Source: Ascaphus truei (Eukaryota > Chordata > Amphibia > Anura > Ascaphidae). Taken from it: a DNA stretch of 64,000 nt. The stretch is from positions 17,404,267 through 17,468,266 of the forward strand of contig CM071579.1 of the NCBI GenBank assembly GCA_036426205.1. Reading direction: 5' to 3'. Positions 10,233 to 21,910 of this stretch are shown here, piece after piece. The notes under the pieces are model-generated. The model was not told where the DNA came from. It saw only the letters and a program-made list of their open reading frames with translations, and searched no databases. The translations under genes and the position numbers were made by a program. Positions within the stretch are counted from its first letter, which is position 1. Each line of letters starts with the position of its first letter.

Positions 10233-11988
10233 CCAAAGGCGTCTGTTACACAATGTGCTACAGGCCCCTCTGGTAAGTGATGTGTTAAAGGCTTCCTGAT
10301 TTGTTCGGCACCCTCACCTTTCTTCCTCTGTACCGACTTTGCTCTTAATTGCAGGTTTTTTTTTATTTTTTATATACTGATGCAAATTGACGCAGTCCAG
10401 AGATTAGGAAATGTGCTTGCAGCAAATGGAAAATCCCTGATATTGTATCTCCTTTAGCGCAATGTCACTGACTTCACACTGTGAAGCAGAATTGAAAGTG
10501 TCCCATATAAAGCCCTCACCTCCTCACTGACACTTGCACACAGGCAGTTTGGATTGTAATTGATGTTCATTTTTATGGATTCTTTACATTAACTATAGAA
10601 CTAAGTGGCTTTTACTCTTGAGAGCCGTCAATTAACAATGACTTGATTGCTGGGTCTACATTTGTCTTTGAGACTCCGGGTATGATTAACCTCTTCACTG
10701 CCGGGGTGGGGGGTGGGGGTCTGCAGTGCTCTTGTTCACAGCTCAAGAGAAATTCAATGTTATAGGAAGAAGGAAGATGATCTTTGCCCTTAGACATGTT
10801 CACCAGGCAAGGTTCTTTCTTGTGGCTGGTCCACCAGCCAGGTAATAGCTACTTCTTTAGAAAGAACCTCAAAGTGGTAGCTTTACTAAAGAGTGTCCTG
10901 TTTTTAATGTCAATGGGAAAACTGTTGTCTTCATGTTATCATTCCGTTATAGCCCACTATCAAACTGACCATGCAGAGAAACCATGCACCAACTACATCC
11001 ATGAGGATGCAAGTTGTTGCCCATCATTTTCCTCAGTCGCTCGACCGGCGTATGATACATGAATGTCGTTGGCCCTGTGGAAGACGTACAGATGGGTTCA
11101 TTGGGTTCTCTTCGGCCCAGATCCACCGAGCTCAGTTCAGCGAGTGAACAAGGCGTTATGTCTTCAAGCTCAATAATGTAACGCCAAGTCCTGTTTGTGT
11201 CCAGAATGAGCATTACGTTGAATATAACTGGCGTTGGTGAGAGGTGTCTCTCCCCCCTTAACTCGCTAAACATACGGCATCAATCACCGCCGTCCGGTGA
11301 AAGTATGACGGACCCTTATTCATTATGTTGTCAGGCAGCTTCCCGGTGCTGGAGAACAGATTTGCTCCATTGAAGTGAATGGAGCTAAAAAAAACCTCTC
11401 AATGGGGGTAAAATCTTCTCTAGCACAAGGAAGCATATTGAATTGGGGTTTAAATGAAGGGGTGCACCTTAGTACAACAGAGAAGCAACGGTTGATGGAA
11501 TAAATGGCCAGTCTGTGCTTGAGCATTCTGAACACTCTGTACAAGTCTTTGCTGGCTAAACTAGAAAATGCAATTAGATCGGAGGCTCCGGCAATGAAAT
11601 GAGAGAGGAGAATAAGGGAGCAGCTAAATAATTAGGTTACTGCCGGGAAGAAATGGTGTAAAAACTCCCAGGAATAAAGTTAATTTTATAACCCCTGCTT
11701 TTATAAATCAAACGGTGTGCAGGGGGAAAAAAAATGTTAATTAAGGTAGAAAACCCCCCAAAATCGCAACATTCCAGGGAAGACAAAATGACACTAGAAA
11801 GTTTCTTAAAAGCATTTGCGGGCTTTAATGGAGGGTTTAGGATTACAGATCTTGTAATAAACCTTTCAAGAATTATGGTTTCCTGCAACTCTAAGTGAAA
11901 CCGTACCTGATTACAGAATACTAAGCATGCTGATTGCTTTTTCTTTCTTTTTTCCCCCCCCCCCCCCCACCTCCCTTCTTTTTCTAAG

Positions 11989-12102
11989 GTTTTCGAGACT
12001 GGGTTCCAAAGGAATTACAAAGAGTCGGGTGCGTCGAGCTTTTAAACACCGTGCAGAGACGGGTCAGACCCAAGCTGCACGTGTTCGGGGGAATTCATGA
12101 AG
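11989..12102 (+). CDS. MPPED2: MPPED2 coding exon (second from last)
   Basis: Encodes GFRDWVPKELQRVGCVELLN, then TVQRRVRPKLHVFGGIHE and the start of a Gly codon. It is preceded by TTTCTAAG and followed by GTAAGA; both junctions are phase 1 and fit the neighbouring exons. The FGGIHE block is diagnostic: most metallophosphoesterases have GHxH (FGHIHE) here, while MPPED2 has Gly in place of the first metal-binding His. That exception is established for this protein and is linked to its weak activity. The sequence shows the same Gly, so this is MPPED2 rather than a generic family member. Confidence 0.96.
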
Positions 12103-12416
12103 GTAAGAGCGATCTTGGAAAGCGGTTCGTATGCATGATGCGTTCCTGGCAGCAGAGGGGTGCCGTGGAAGGAAGTTAATCACCTTTTTTTTTTTTTTTC
12201 CTGTTTCAACTGAGCTCATTAAGATTGCATGTTGTGTTTGTACGGGCCTGTGTTTCAAAGCTCCTTACTTTGGGGAAAAAAGAGGATTACTAGGCATTTT
12301 TATTTCCCTGCTGTAGCTTGGAGCACTCTGCCTTGGGGGGGGAGAGAGAGAGGGTTGTCTGTTCCAGGTGGGCTTGATTTGTTTACATCACACTAAGTGT
12401 ACCATTCTTTCTGCAG
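12103..12416 (+). other. MPPED2: MPPED2 last intron
   Basis: A 314-bp intron from GTAAGA to TTCTTTCTGCAG. It contains a T-rich run near 12185-12200 and a G8/GAGAGA stretch near 12336-12352. Nothing else was recognised. Confidence 0.9.
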
Positions 12417-12535
12417 GTTACGGCATTATGACCGACGGTTACACCACGTACATCAATGCATCAACGTGTACAGTCAGCTTTCAACCAACCAACCCTCCAA
12501 TTATTTTCGACCTTCCCAACCCCCAAGGATCGTGA
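12417..12535 (+). CDS. MPPED2: MPPED2 terminal coding exon
   Basis: Completes the Gly codon, then encodes YGIMTDGYTTYINASTCTVS, FQPTNPPIIFDLPNPQGS and the TGA stop at 12533-12535. This C-terminus is that of MPPED2; the paralogue MPPED1 has a different tail. The frame is intact, with no sign of decay across the three exons. This indicates a live host gene, in contrast to the broken elements around it. Confidence 0.96.
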
Positions 12536-13720
12536 AGACCTAATGCACAGTTGGAAACAGGACGGTCTACAAATTGCCATTTTTGTTTTTCTTCTTCTTA
12601 ATAATAAAACGACATTCTGTTGCTGTTCATATCTATTTCCAGATCGTATGGGGATTTTTGTTGTTGTTTTTTATTTTTAAAAACAAGATCAAGCTTACTA
12701 CCACGATACGTACTTTCAAATAATCAAACCTTGCGAGTTGGTTCATGGACTCGAGTTCAATACTGTTCTCAAATTGCCATTGTAAATTGTCCACGCTCCA
12801 GAAAAGACGGTCAAACGCCCTTTGAAGAAGTTGCCGTACAGTACATTGGTATTAAAATATAAGCTAACAGAAGCAACATTGTAAAACCATCGGGATTTGC
12901 ACAACTTAATATTATTTGTATTACGTGTTGGTTCTTTTTATTTTTTTATTTACGGTTATTGAATTGTGTGCTTTTTATATCACGCCTCTCTGTCCAGGTG
13001 TACCTTCTGTTCTTTGCTTTCTTTTACCTTGTTATTTAGGGTAACAAACACCCTTTTATATAATTATGAAGTCCATTACCTTGTCCTCGTGTTTTTATTA
13101 AATTATTTCAGCTTTAATATGTATGGGACAGAGAAGCTGTAAAGATTGTGTTTGCCAGGCAGTAAAACATGTAAATGCAGGCTCCTTTTAAATATGGATT
13201 TATATATATACGTATTTTTTGTGTGTTATAACAAAACTAGAAGTGTAATATTGGCAGTGTGGCACCTGCACCAATATGCTGGATCTCACACACTTTAATG
13301 ATGAAGGGTGGGACACATTTGCAAGTGTTCTGTTCTTTTCAGCGTTGGAAGGTATCTGGTACAGTTTCAGGCATGTGTACAATTAAACGAATACAATCAA
13401 GCCAGAAAGGGCCTAGTGGCTCTTTACTTTTTAAGCATTCTTGAATTCCCCTCCAATATCCCTTTCCCCCTTTCTTCACTTCCTTTTTTTTTGCACTGTG
13501 TGTAAATGCAATCTTGCTAGCACAAAAATATTGTTGCAAATAGCTCTTTCTGTTGACCTCTTGTAAATGCTTTTTTGAGGCTTCGTCCTGTTTTTACGTT
13601 ATCTTGTTAATGGACTTTAGAAAAACCGTTGTTTCTTTTAAATTTATTGTGATATTATATATTTAGCTCCTTTATATGCAAATAAAATTGCAAGATTTTT
13701 AAATATGTCACTTGACTGTA
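12536..13720 (+). other. MPPED2: MPPED2 3' untranslated region (probable)
   Basis: AT-rich, repeat-free sequence follows the stop codon. AATAAA words occur at about 12604 and at 13681-13686, the latter in GCAAATAAAATTGC. No recognised mobile element appears until 13950, which fits a conserved UTR. The exact cleavage site cannot be read; the 13681 signal is the better candidate because unique sequence runs up to it. Confidence 0.6.
13681..13686 (+). terminator. MPPED2: Candidate MPPED2 polyadenylation signal AATAAA
   Basis: Canonical hexamer about 1.15 kb after the stop, followed within 60 bp by TGT/TTT-rich DNA. Confidence 0.55.
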
Positions 13721-13949
13721 TTTTCATATTTGTAAGGGAGTGTGTAATGGTTAATGATTGGACGGCATTGAATTCAGCAGATCGCACGCTGTAACTGTTA
13801 AACTTCTTCCTTCAACAATACATCTTTTTCAAGTATTTATGATCCAGTTCCTAACCTAACTCCCTTGATGTTGGTTGGTTGATTGGTTCTACATTCCTCT
13901 CCAGCACTGGGAACTTGACATTTTTTAACTCAACTTCACTGCTTTAGTG

Positions 13950-14120
13950 CAGGGATGACTCCAGTCCTCAAGGACCACCAACAGGCTAGATTTTCAGGAT
14001 ATCCTTGCTTCAGCACAGGTGGCTTAATCAGTGGCTCAGTCGTTGATTGAGCCACCTGTGCTGAAGCAGGGATATCCTGAAAAACTAGCCTTGTTGGTCC
14101 ATGGGAGTTGGCTATTCCTG
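13950..14120. mobile_element. Foldback hAT-type MITE, copy 1
   Basis: An imperfect palindrome: CAGGGATGACTCCAGTCCTC on the left; GCTTCAGCACAGGTGGC, a short central loop, GCCACCTGTGCTGAAGC and ATTCCTG on the right. It belongs to a family with six other members in this window. The flanks share TTAGTG. The family is assigned to hAT from CAGGRGTGGCCAAC termini and from the 8-bp duplications seen at copies 4 and 6. Confidence 0.85.
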
Positions 14121-15950
14121 CTTAGTGCCATGCAAGAGAAGAGCTTTTAACTATTAAATGTTACAATACACCCAGACTAAGCAACATTTACACCCAAATA
14201 TTTCTCTTGGTGGATCTTGAAATGAGGCATTAATGTACAACCAATATTACACACGGGTTTGTAATTGAATTTTCGGGGATGGTTCATGAATTAAACTCCC
14301 GTCATCGTCGTGAACACTATTTTCACTTACAGCACCAAATGTATACACCGTGTTCAGGAAAAAAGGGACCCCTTTAGTTTGTCATCATATCATATATTTC
14401 TCTCTAAATCCCCATGAAAATGTGCACAATTGAAGGTCTGTGGTGTAGATGAACACTACTGTATACAAGAAGCACAATGTAGACAATCAACTGATGTTAA
14501 CTAAATTGATGTCACTTATTAAGTCAACAAGTACCAGAAACACTGCGGGAGGTTCATGTTCTTTAAACGAGAAATAGAAGTTTTTTCTTCGTAGCTCGTA
14601 AATGTGTTAAACTGTTGTAATCTAATCTGAAGCACTTAGATTACTATAAAGTTTGAATTCAAAGATATGGTTCAAAATGTCCTCCTGCTGAAACGCGCGC
14701 CCAAAGACGAGAACGCCGCTGTCTGATCGCATAATCAATAATGCGCTGAGCCTGCTGCTCCCTCTCCTGAACGACACATTTTTCAGTCCCCCTAGTGACA
14801 GCCCTTTATCAGGAAACATTTTATGCCGCATATTGGAGCATAACTCTTGCTCTGTCTCAAGCACTTTATAACGCGCTTATCTTCTTCGCTAAACACCATT
14901 TTTTAACTAAGAGCTTGATGAGGTCATCACACAGTCACCAAATCCAAAGAATATTTATTAGATTATCAAATAATTCTTACATATAATAATATGTCGTGAC
15001 AGGCCTATAATTGCTCACATTTTGATGAACATTTTCTGATTTTCCTGCAAGTTATGATGAAAAATAAAAGGGCAGAAACCTTTTTGCACTCCCATTATTC
15101 CACATAGCAAAACAATGACAATCTAGCATTGAAATGTGGCGTGATTATGTGATAATAATAGAGGAAGAAAAACCTCAAAACAAAGTACTGTCGCTACATC
15201 AGGGAGGGAAAAAGCAGACGCCAAATAATATCACTTTCCTGGCCAGTTGCTACTGATGCATCAAATACAGAATTTGGTTTGATTTGCTTTCAGAGATTAC
15301 TGCCTTGCTCTTAGATCTTGGTCTCCGTGCTTCTAATCATCATCTTAATGTCTGTCTCATTGAGTTTAGAAAAGCTTTCATTAGTCTGTACATATATCCA
15401 ATACTAAATGCCATTTTAAAAATGTCTATGATGAATATAGTCCCTTTAACATACAGTAGATGCTCCAACAGCAGCTGCAGCCAACAGGCTTAATTACTTT
15501 AATGATTTAGTTGCTGGCTTTTATATAGTATAGGCAGAACTGGACGTTACACTCTGTCTCCGAATGTCTTTCTAAGCACAGTGGCCCTTGAGCAATTTCG
15601 TTTGAAGGCCATGTTATGACTACATCAGAGCAGAAGAATGAAGGACGCGAAGTGTAGAATCAGCAGTATATATGTAAATATGCATGTTTGTATCAGCACT
15701 AGTTGGGCTGTGTTCTCATTAGCACTGAACTGATGACTGAATATTTGTTATGCCTACAAAGCACCAAATGTACAAAGATACTCGGGCACTCTGTAAAAGA
15801 AAGTTACCAATCAGCAAATATGATCACTTTTCCCATAGCTGAATACACAACAGGGCATCATTAAGGAGGTCAAAGCTGCAGAGGAGAGAGAGTAATCATT
15901 TATTTTATGTAGCCTTGCCCATGTTTAGAATGCTGTATATAGATATTTGT
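14121..15950. other. Intergenic DNA, nothing recognised
   Basis: AT-rich and CpG-poor with many stops. No exon, element protein or tandem array was identified by eye. Confidence 0.5.
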
Positions 15951-15952
15951 CT

Positions 15953-16130
15953 GAGGGGGCAACTCCAGTCCTCAAGGGCTACCAACAGGTCAGGTTTTAA
16001 AGATATCCCTGCTTCTGCACAGCTGGCTGTCAGCACGACTGAGCCACTGATTGAGCCACCTGTGCTGAAGCAGGGATACGCCTAATACCTGGCCTGGTGG
16101 TGGCCCTTGAGGACTGGAGTTGCCCCCTCT
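15953..16130. mobile_element. Foldback hAT-type MITE, copy 2
   Basis: GAGGGGGCAACTCCAGTCCT on the left and GGACTGGAGTTGCCCCCTC on the right, with the family's ATATCCCTGCTTC and GAAGCAGGGATA arms and a TGAGCCACTGATTGAGCCACC core. Target duplication not clear. Confidence 0.85.
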
Positions 16131-16181
16131 CACCCCCTGATGTGCAGTATATAATATATAATATATATATATATATATATA

Positions 16182-16313
16182 CAGTGGTCGACAAATCACC
16201 AAAAAATCTACTCGCCACCTAGTACCACACGTGTGCTGCTTGGGCCAATAGGAGCTCGCCACGATGTTAAATCCACTCGCCCGGGGCGTGCAAATGTATA
16301 GGTTTGTCGAACA

Positions 16314-16316
<3 letters not shown>
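16182..16316 (+). mobile_element. TA-array-associated MITE, copy A
   Basis: 135 bp with ends CAGTGGTCGACAAAT and TTTGTCGAACACTG. It contains AAAAATCTACTCGCCACCTAG and TGCTGCTTGGGCCAATA-type phrases shared with 17997-18130 in the opposite orientation. It sits between (TA)n tracts on both sides. Superfamily unknown; no protein. Confidence 0.8.

Positions 16317-16354
<38 letters not shown>
16317..16354. repeat. (TA)n microsatellite
   Basis: Uninterrupted TATATA run between two MITE copies. Confidence 0.95.
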
Positions 16355-16355
<1 letters not shown>

Positions 16356-16689
16356 CAGTATTCGACAATTCATTATAACTACTCGCCCGCGGCGGGGGGA
16401 TTCAGGCCGCTGGCGAGCCGTTGCTGCGGCTCTATTAATTCCCCTGCTCGCGCCAAAATGTTCAAAAATTTTTTTTTAAATAAATAAATGTAGCGGTCAT
16501 GTAAAATGCCTACAGTCATCTCTCCTGTTGGCAGTAAGGCCTGGTAAGTGTGGGCATGCCAGCAGTAATTATGGAGGTTTGCCCTCACACCCTGGTGGGG
16601 TGCCCTGTGTATGGATGGGACTGGTCACATGCTCTGACTCCATGGTTAGTGATGTCAGAGGTGTGTCAGCCTCAGAAGTTACATAAGGC

Positions 16690-17150
16690 ACAGCAGTGGT
16701 GAGTGTTGTTTTCTGTGGTGTCTATCTCTGTGTGTGGTGTGTGTCTATGGTGTGTCTATCTCCTCGTGCTAGGGTATCTCTCTCTCCTCTCCTCTCTCTG
16801 TGGTGTCTATGTGTGTGTGTGTGTGTGTGTTGTATATCTCTGTGTGTATGGGTGTGTGTGTCTATCTCTCCACCTCCCTCTTCCCCCCTCCCTCTGGAAT
16901 CGGCCCTACGTTACGTTAGATGGAAGGAACGTAAACCTAGCTAAATTCGAGGGATCTGCCTCTTTCTATCTCTTACCTCTCTCTTCCCTTCTCTTCTCTC
17001 TTCTCTCTCTATCTCTCTGTGTCTTCTGTGTTCTCTGTGTCTTTCTCTCTGTCTCTCTTGTCTCTCTGTCTCTCTCTTCTGTGTTTCTCTCTGTCTCTTG
17101 TCTCTCTCTCTCTGTCTCTCTGTGTTCTCTCTCTCACACTCTGGATCTTA
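16690..17150. repeat. Pyrimidine-rich TCTCTCTGTGT low-complexity tract
   Basis: TCTCTC, TGTGTG and CTCTGTC motifs mixed over about 450 bp. The ORFs here are repeat-derived. Confidence 0.85.
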
Positions 17151-17462
17151 TTACCCTATATATCTTAACTGCCCTTACTACACCGAAATAACCTATACTG
17201 CTTATTCCAGCTCTGACTCAAGCTTCACCGGAAAGACATCGGAATCCCCCCAACCCAGAAGACAGGTAGGGAACACATCCCCTCCAATATATAACTTGCG
17301 GGAATGAGGGTACCTGGACATTGAGGGACTGCGGATCAGGTAAGATCCCAGGCGGGATTGTGCCTTTAGATATGTGAAGCGGGGGACGTCAAGACACTGG
17401 TTAAGGGGTTCAGGAAAATCTAGTCTCACATCTGGCTTTTATTCTAAATCCGACATTTACAC

Positions 17463-17467
<5 letters not shown>

Positions 17468-17516
<49 letters not shown>
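17468..17516. repeat. (AC)n microsatellite
   Basis: About 23 AC dinucleotides, preceded by ACATATATAC. Confidence 0.97.
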
Positions 17517-17519
<3 letters not shown>

Positions 17520-17769
17520 AAAGGACTAATTGTCGTATAATGTAATACAATATAAATTCATTTATGTCAAAACGAATGTTCTGACTAGAATTTATTAAAT
17601 GTACTTTATTTATTATTTTATTTTAAAGCGGGGTGTGGGGCGGGAATAGGTGGGGTTGGGGGCGGGGTTAGGGGCGGGGCTAGGTGTGCGAGTAGATTTT
17701 TTGGTTGGGCGTAGTAGATTTTTGGGTGATTTGGGCGAACACTGTATATATCATGTGTTATATATATAT

Positions 17770-17803
<34 letters not shown>

Positions 17804-17996
17804 GCAAATATATATATGCAAATATAGCTGTATGCTCATCTGCATGTTTAGGCAGGTCTGCAACTGCTTGCTTTCCTGTGGAGGGTTTTTTTTGTCATTT
17901 TTTTACTCACCCATACACTAACATCAGTATTTATGGTTTATATATATATAATATATATCTATATATATCTACTATATATATATATATTATACTATA

Positions 17997-18127
17997 CAGT
18001 TCGCCACACAACCTAACATTTGCTCGCCTCCGGCGAGTGGATGTAACCCCGGGCGAGTAAATATTGGCCCAAGCAGCACACGTTTGGTACTAGGTGGCGA
18101 GTAGATTTTTTGGTTATTTGTCAACCA

Positions 18128-18130
<3 letters not shown>
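17997..18130 (-). mobile_element. TA-array-associated MITE, copy C (inverted to copy A)
   Basis: 134 bp. Its reverse complement lines up with copy A: CAGTGG(T)TGACAAAT, CCAAAAAATCTACTCGCC, ACCTAGTACC and GTGCTGCTTGGGCCAAT. It is flanked by TA arrays (17941-17995 and 18133-18181). Confidence 0.8.

Positions 18131-18132
<2 letters not shown>

Positions 18133-18181
<49 letters not shown>
18133..18181. repeat. (TA)n microsatellite
   Basis: About 24 TA units directly after MITE copy C. Confidence 0.97.
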
Positions 18182-18187
<6 letters not shown>

Positions 18188-18189
18188 GT

Positions 18190-20070
18190 ATGAATACTGC
18201 ACTCAGTTCCTACTACAATGAGCTTTACTGTCTTTCTACAACTGACTGCACAGGGAGAAAGTGGCACCTTTGGTACAAGAGCTAGTGCTTTACCAACAAG
18301 TCTTCAGTCCTCTATATCATGAGATTCCTATCCAGTCCTTATTGTCAAAGTCTGATCATATTCCTCCTTCCTTTCTGTAGTGGCGGAACTAGAATGCAAT
18401 AATAATAACAGTGTTCAGTGAGTAATAGTCAGCGGTGACCCTCAGCAAGTGGGAATGTTATCATGGATCTCTATCCAGCTCTCCTGATCCTGTCGCTGCA
18501 TGTATGTGACTGACCGCACACGCTATTTCAAAAGGTTCAAACAATTGCAAAATACAAGTATAAAGAAGCATCTGCAAATGCCAACTTAACTATACTAAAG
18601 GTTGGTACTGTGGGGCTGAAACTCACAGGCAGCAAGTGCAACGAACATTTTGATGGGTGAGATCTCTGGGATCCTTTAGCTTTGGAGAGCTGGCTATAAA
18701 ATGTTTACACAACAGACTTCTGGGCTACAAACAGGTTAAAAGATAGACGTTGGTAATTCACTCAAAGTGCTTTTAAGATTGTAAATCCTTGCAATCAGCG
18801 TTTGTTTTTTAATGAGTTTGGGGACATACGTGTGATAGTGTAAGTGGCCCATAAACATGTCTTTTTTTTTTTTTATATTTGATCAATTTCATGTCAGTCT
18901 TTACAGAATGTCACATTGGACGTCTCTCCTCCTGTACGCTGGCCGTGCCTTTTGACTGAGTGACATGGCAGGTGCTGAAAGTGCTTGTTCCATATTCATC
19001 TCTCTGCTGTTGTTGCCAAAGCCTATTATTTAGAGAGAGAAAGTTTAGGATTAGAAGGATTCTGGGTTTTTGTGTGAGACCTGCAAGGCTTAGCTTCTCA
19101 GAGACCAGCTGCTTTATTGTACTGCCCCCAAATCGCACCATGTGTCTGCCGAATATTGGAGCTCCAAGTGGTAGAAGAAGCTTCTTGAACAATAATTGTG
19201 TTCCAGATGGAAACACTGTATCACCCTTTGTCTCCAGCTGGGAATATCAAATGCCACTCAGTCACCAGCTGAGACAATCATGTCTTCTACATTCTTGGAC
19301 ATGGAATATCACATCATCTTTAGTCTACAGCTAAGAGATTGTGTCATTAATCCCTTCAGTTTTAATAGGTTATAGCGGCGCAGGAAAAATATATTCATTT
19401 CTAATGTAATCATTCCTGTAAAAAAATTAAAATTCATATGTTCTGCATTTATAAAACCTGCCAATTTAATAATGACCCGATTTAGTGATATAGTTTGTTT
19501 TATTTACAAAAAGAGATGCTTACTGAAGTGTTAAAAGAAGAAGAAATGAACTTTGATTTATTTTGTTCTTTTTGGTATAATGTAATTTAGCATCCAGCAC
19601 AGCTGACTCGGGGCAGACGTTCTGTGATGTAATTAGTCACATACACTGTGCCACACTGTGATTGAATTATATAGCCAAGCCACACACACACATACATGCA
19701 TAAGATTATTTCAATAGGCCAGCTGTGTTGAAGAGTAAAACAGAAAACCAAAACGAAATGTCGTTTTATGGTCATTTTACTGTTGTCTCAACTGCATCCT
19801 GATAAAAAAAAAATGTTTTTTTTTTTACTCTGGACCCAGAAGTATACATTTTCCGTTAGACTATAATTCAAAAACTAGAAGTGCTTTTAGTTTGTTGAAT
19901 AAATAAGGGTACTAGGAATCCAAACACTTCTAGCCTCTCAAATCCTATTTGGGCAAAGATCTGCAGATGTTCTGCAGGGCTTTCTCAGTAGGGGTTTGGA
20001 GGATGTAGGTCGGAGCACGTATCTGAAATTGGCAATAACCTTTCGGTAGCGGTGAAGATGATTAAGCTTC
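18190..20070. other. Intergenic DNA, nothing recognised
   Basis: CpG-poor unique-looking sequence. No conserved exon or element protein was seen. T/A homopolymers lie near 18862 and 19803-19826. Confidence 0.5.
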
Positions 20071-20078
20071 TCTATACT

Positions 20079-20270
20079 AGGGGTGGCCAACTCCAGTGCT
20101 CAAGGGCCACCAACAGGTAAAGTTTTCAGGATGTCCCTGATTTAGGACAGGTGGCTCAATCAGTGGCTCAGTCTGACTGAGCCACTGATTGAGTCACCTG
20201 TGCGGAAGCAGGGATATCCTTAATATCTGACCTGTTGGTGGCCCTTGAGGAACGGAGTTGACCACCCCTG
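20079..20270. mobile_element. Foldback hAT-type MITE, copy 3
   Basis: AGGGGTGGCCAACTCCAG at the left and GTTGACCACCCCTG at the right, with the family palindrome around AGTGGCTCAGTCTGACTGAG. CTATACT occurs just outside each end, consistent with a decayed 7-8-bp target duplication. Confidence 0.88.
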
Positions 20271-20890
20271 CACTATACTCATAATAAAGCCAGTTCTACC
20301 TGGTTGAAAGAACACTTTTGTATGGGGGTAATTGACATCTCGTTTGTCTCTAAACTGTGTGGAAGGACTTATACCCATTACAATCCCATGAATAAATGCA
20401 CAATATCACTGCAAACAGGCTACTTTTGATACATTATACTGCTGAGACCTTATTTTGCCTGGTTTTGTTTCAGCAGTGTGTTTTATTTCTCCTCCACACG
20501 TTTTCTATCCATTATAACCCATGACTTTCTTTGTAATCTTAGCTGTCCTCTTTGTACTGGGGTTGCCTATTGCAGACAGAGACTGACTTCTTGTTTCCTC
20601 ATCTCCCTTACTCTCTCATCTTTGAAAGATCCATCTCTTTTATGACTTAATGTTACTGGAGTGTGCCAAAACATGTACCCACAGCTGCTGCGGGAACAAG
20701 AAAATGGCAGCTTTGAGAGCTGGCATCAGTCCTCGTTTCACACATCTAAGCAACTTTCCTTGGATAAATCATTCTCTTCCATGGCGGCAACAAGTTTAAC
20801 TTTTCAATAGGAAGCAGAAAAGAGGGAGGATGGGGAGTCTGAAGTTGTACAACTCGCAAAGAAGAATTTCATAACTCTTTTATATATTAA

Positions 20891-21324
20891 AGCTGCAGTT
20901 CAGTCTTTTTTTTTTTTTACTTCAAGAGTTTCATGTGTGCAATCTCTAATTACCTAAAGAACTGTATAGCTGCCGGTCAATTCGTTCTCCATGTATTGAT
21001 CGGCGAAATTTGGTGACATAATTAGTGAAGGGATCTGTTTTTCTTCTGCTTCTGTCTCTCAGTGGAAGCTCATGAATATTCATGAGCACTCCTGCACTGA
21101 CATATGCTAGAGGGAGGGCAGGGCTGACAAAGGGGTGTGCCAGGGCTTGTGACAGGACATGAAGGGGCAGTGCCTTAGCAAATGGCTGTTAAAATAGAAT
21201 ACAAGAAAATTGGTCTTTCAAAGTTGTTTTTTTAAAAACAGAAAATGCTAAACGTATTTTTTCTTACTACAGAACTGATTTATTAAAAAAAACACACATG
21301 CAGGATATTGACTGAACTGCAGCT
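20891..21324 (+). mobile_element. TTAA-flanked MITE (Kolobok- or piggyBac-like), copy 1
   Basis: 434 bp beginning AGCTGCAGTTCAGTC and ending GACTGAACTGCAGCT, a 15-bp perfect terminal inverted repeat. It has TTAA on each side (20887-20890, 21325-21328). It matches 52670-53116 nearly end to end in inverted orientation. A perfect 20-bp palindrome lies at 21068-21087. No transposase, so non-autonomous. TTAA targets are used by piggyBac and Kolobok; the ends do not decide between them. Confidence 0.9.
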
Positions 21325-21344
21325 TTAAACAAAACTTGGAACGA

Positions 21345-21500
21345 CAAAGGAAGGCATGTATGCATGTAGCGCGTCACAGCAGTAATACACATGACATAAT
21401 AATATAACCCATAATAATAGGAATAAGCGCTTGAGACATAAAAGTAACATTAGGAAAAGGAGTGCCTTCCCCGAAGAGCTTACAATCTAATGGTCACAGA
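21345..21500 (-). mobile_element. L2-like LINE 3' end
   Basis: On the - strand it reads TTAGATTGTAAGCTCTTCGG...AGCGCTTATTCC...GTGTATTACTGCTGTGACGC. This is the same 3' tail as 26700-26870 on the + strand. Only the tail is present. Confidence 0.7.
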
Positions 21501-21910
21501 CTGCCTGAGGTTTCATGTGGAAAGAAAACGTGCGGCTGAATTCAGCAAAGTATGGTATATTAAATGGCTTATGTGCATATTTTGTCGATTCTATTAATCA
21601 CCCATATTGAAAGATTCCCGCGACTATAAGGTATGCTCGGATGAAGCGAAGGTTTAGTAATGTTTAAAGACTAGAATATATGTTTAGCTGGGCTGTTGTT
21701 GGGTATACGGCACATATATGACAACTGTCATATTTATTTATACAGAATAACATTTTGATTGGACACATGTATGTGTAGATTACGCATGCACCAGATAGGT
21801 AACGATACAAATACACAAATCTTCGGAATGTGGCGCACACACGCAAGTACGTTTGTAGGGTCTTTACAGCAGCATTAAAGCTGAATTCCCCGCTGCGTGT
21901 TGGACTAGAC

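Larger units (their letters stand above)
5677..11988 (+). other. MPPED2: MPPED2 intron (6.3 kb), repeat-filled
   Basis: Bounded by the GTAAGT donor at 5677 and the TTTCTAAG acceptor ending at 11988. It contains a TA/CATATA microsatellite (about 6185-6245), a composite repeat with a nested long inverted repeat (7010-9600), and a LINE remnant (9613-10232). The rest (5700-6180, 6250-7000, 10240-11940) shows no recognisable gene. The polypyrimidine tract before the acceptor includes 15 consecutive C at 11954-11968. Confidence 0.85.
16356..17744. mobile_element. Longer relative of the TA-associated MITE (copy B), enclosing simple repeats
   Basis: Begins CAGTATTCGACAATTCATTA and CTACTCGCCCGCGG. 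It ends GCGAGTAGATTTTTTGG...GGGCGAACACTG, the inverse of the family termini. In between lie a CT/TG-rich tract (16690-17150), unassigned DNA and an (AC)n run. It could be one 1.4-kb element or two terminal fragments that flank unrelated DNA. Confidence 0.5.
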
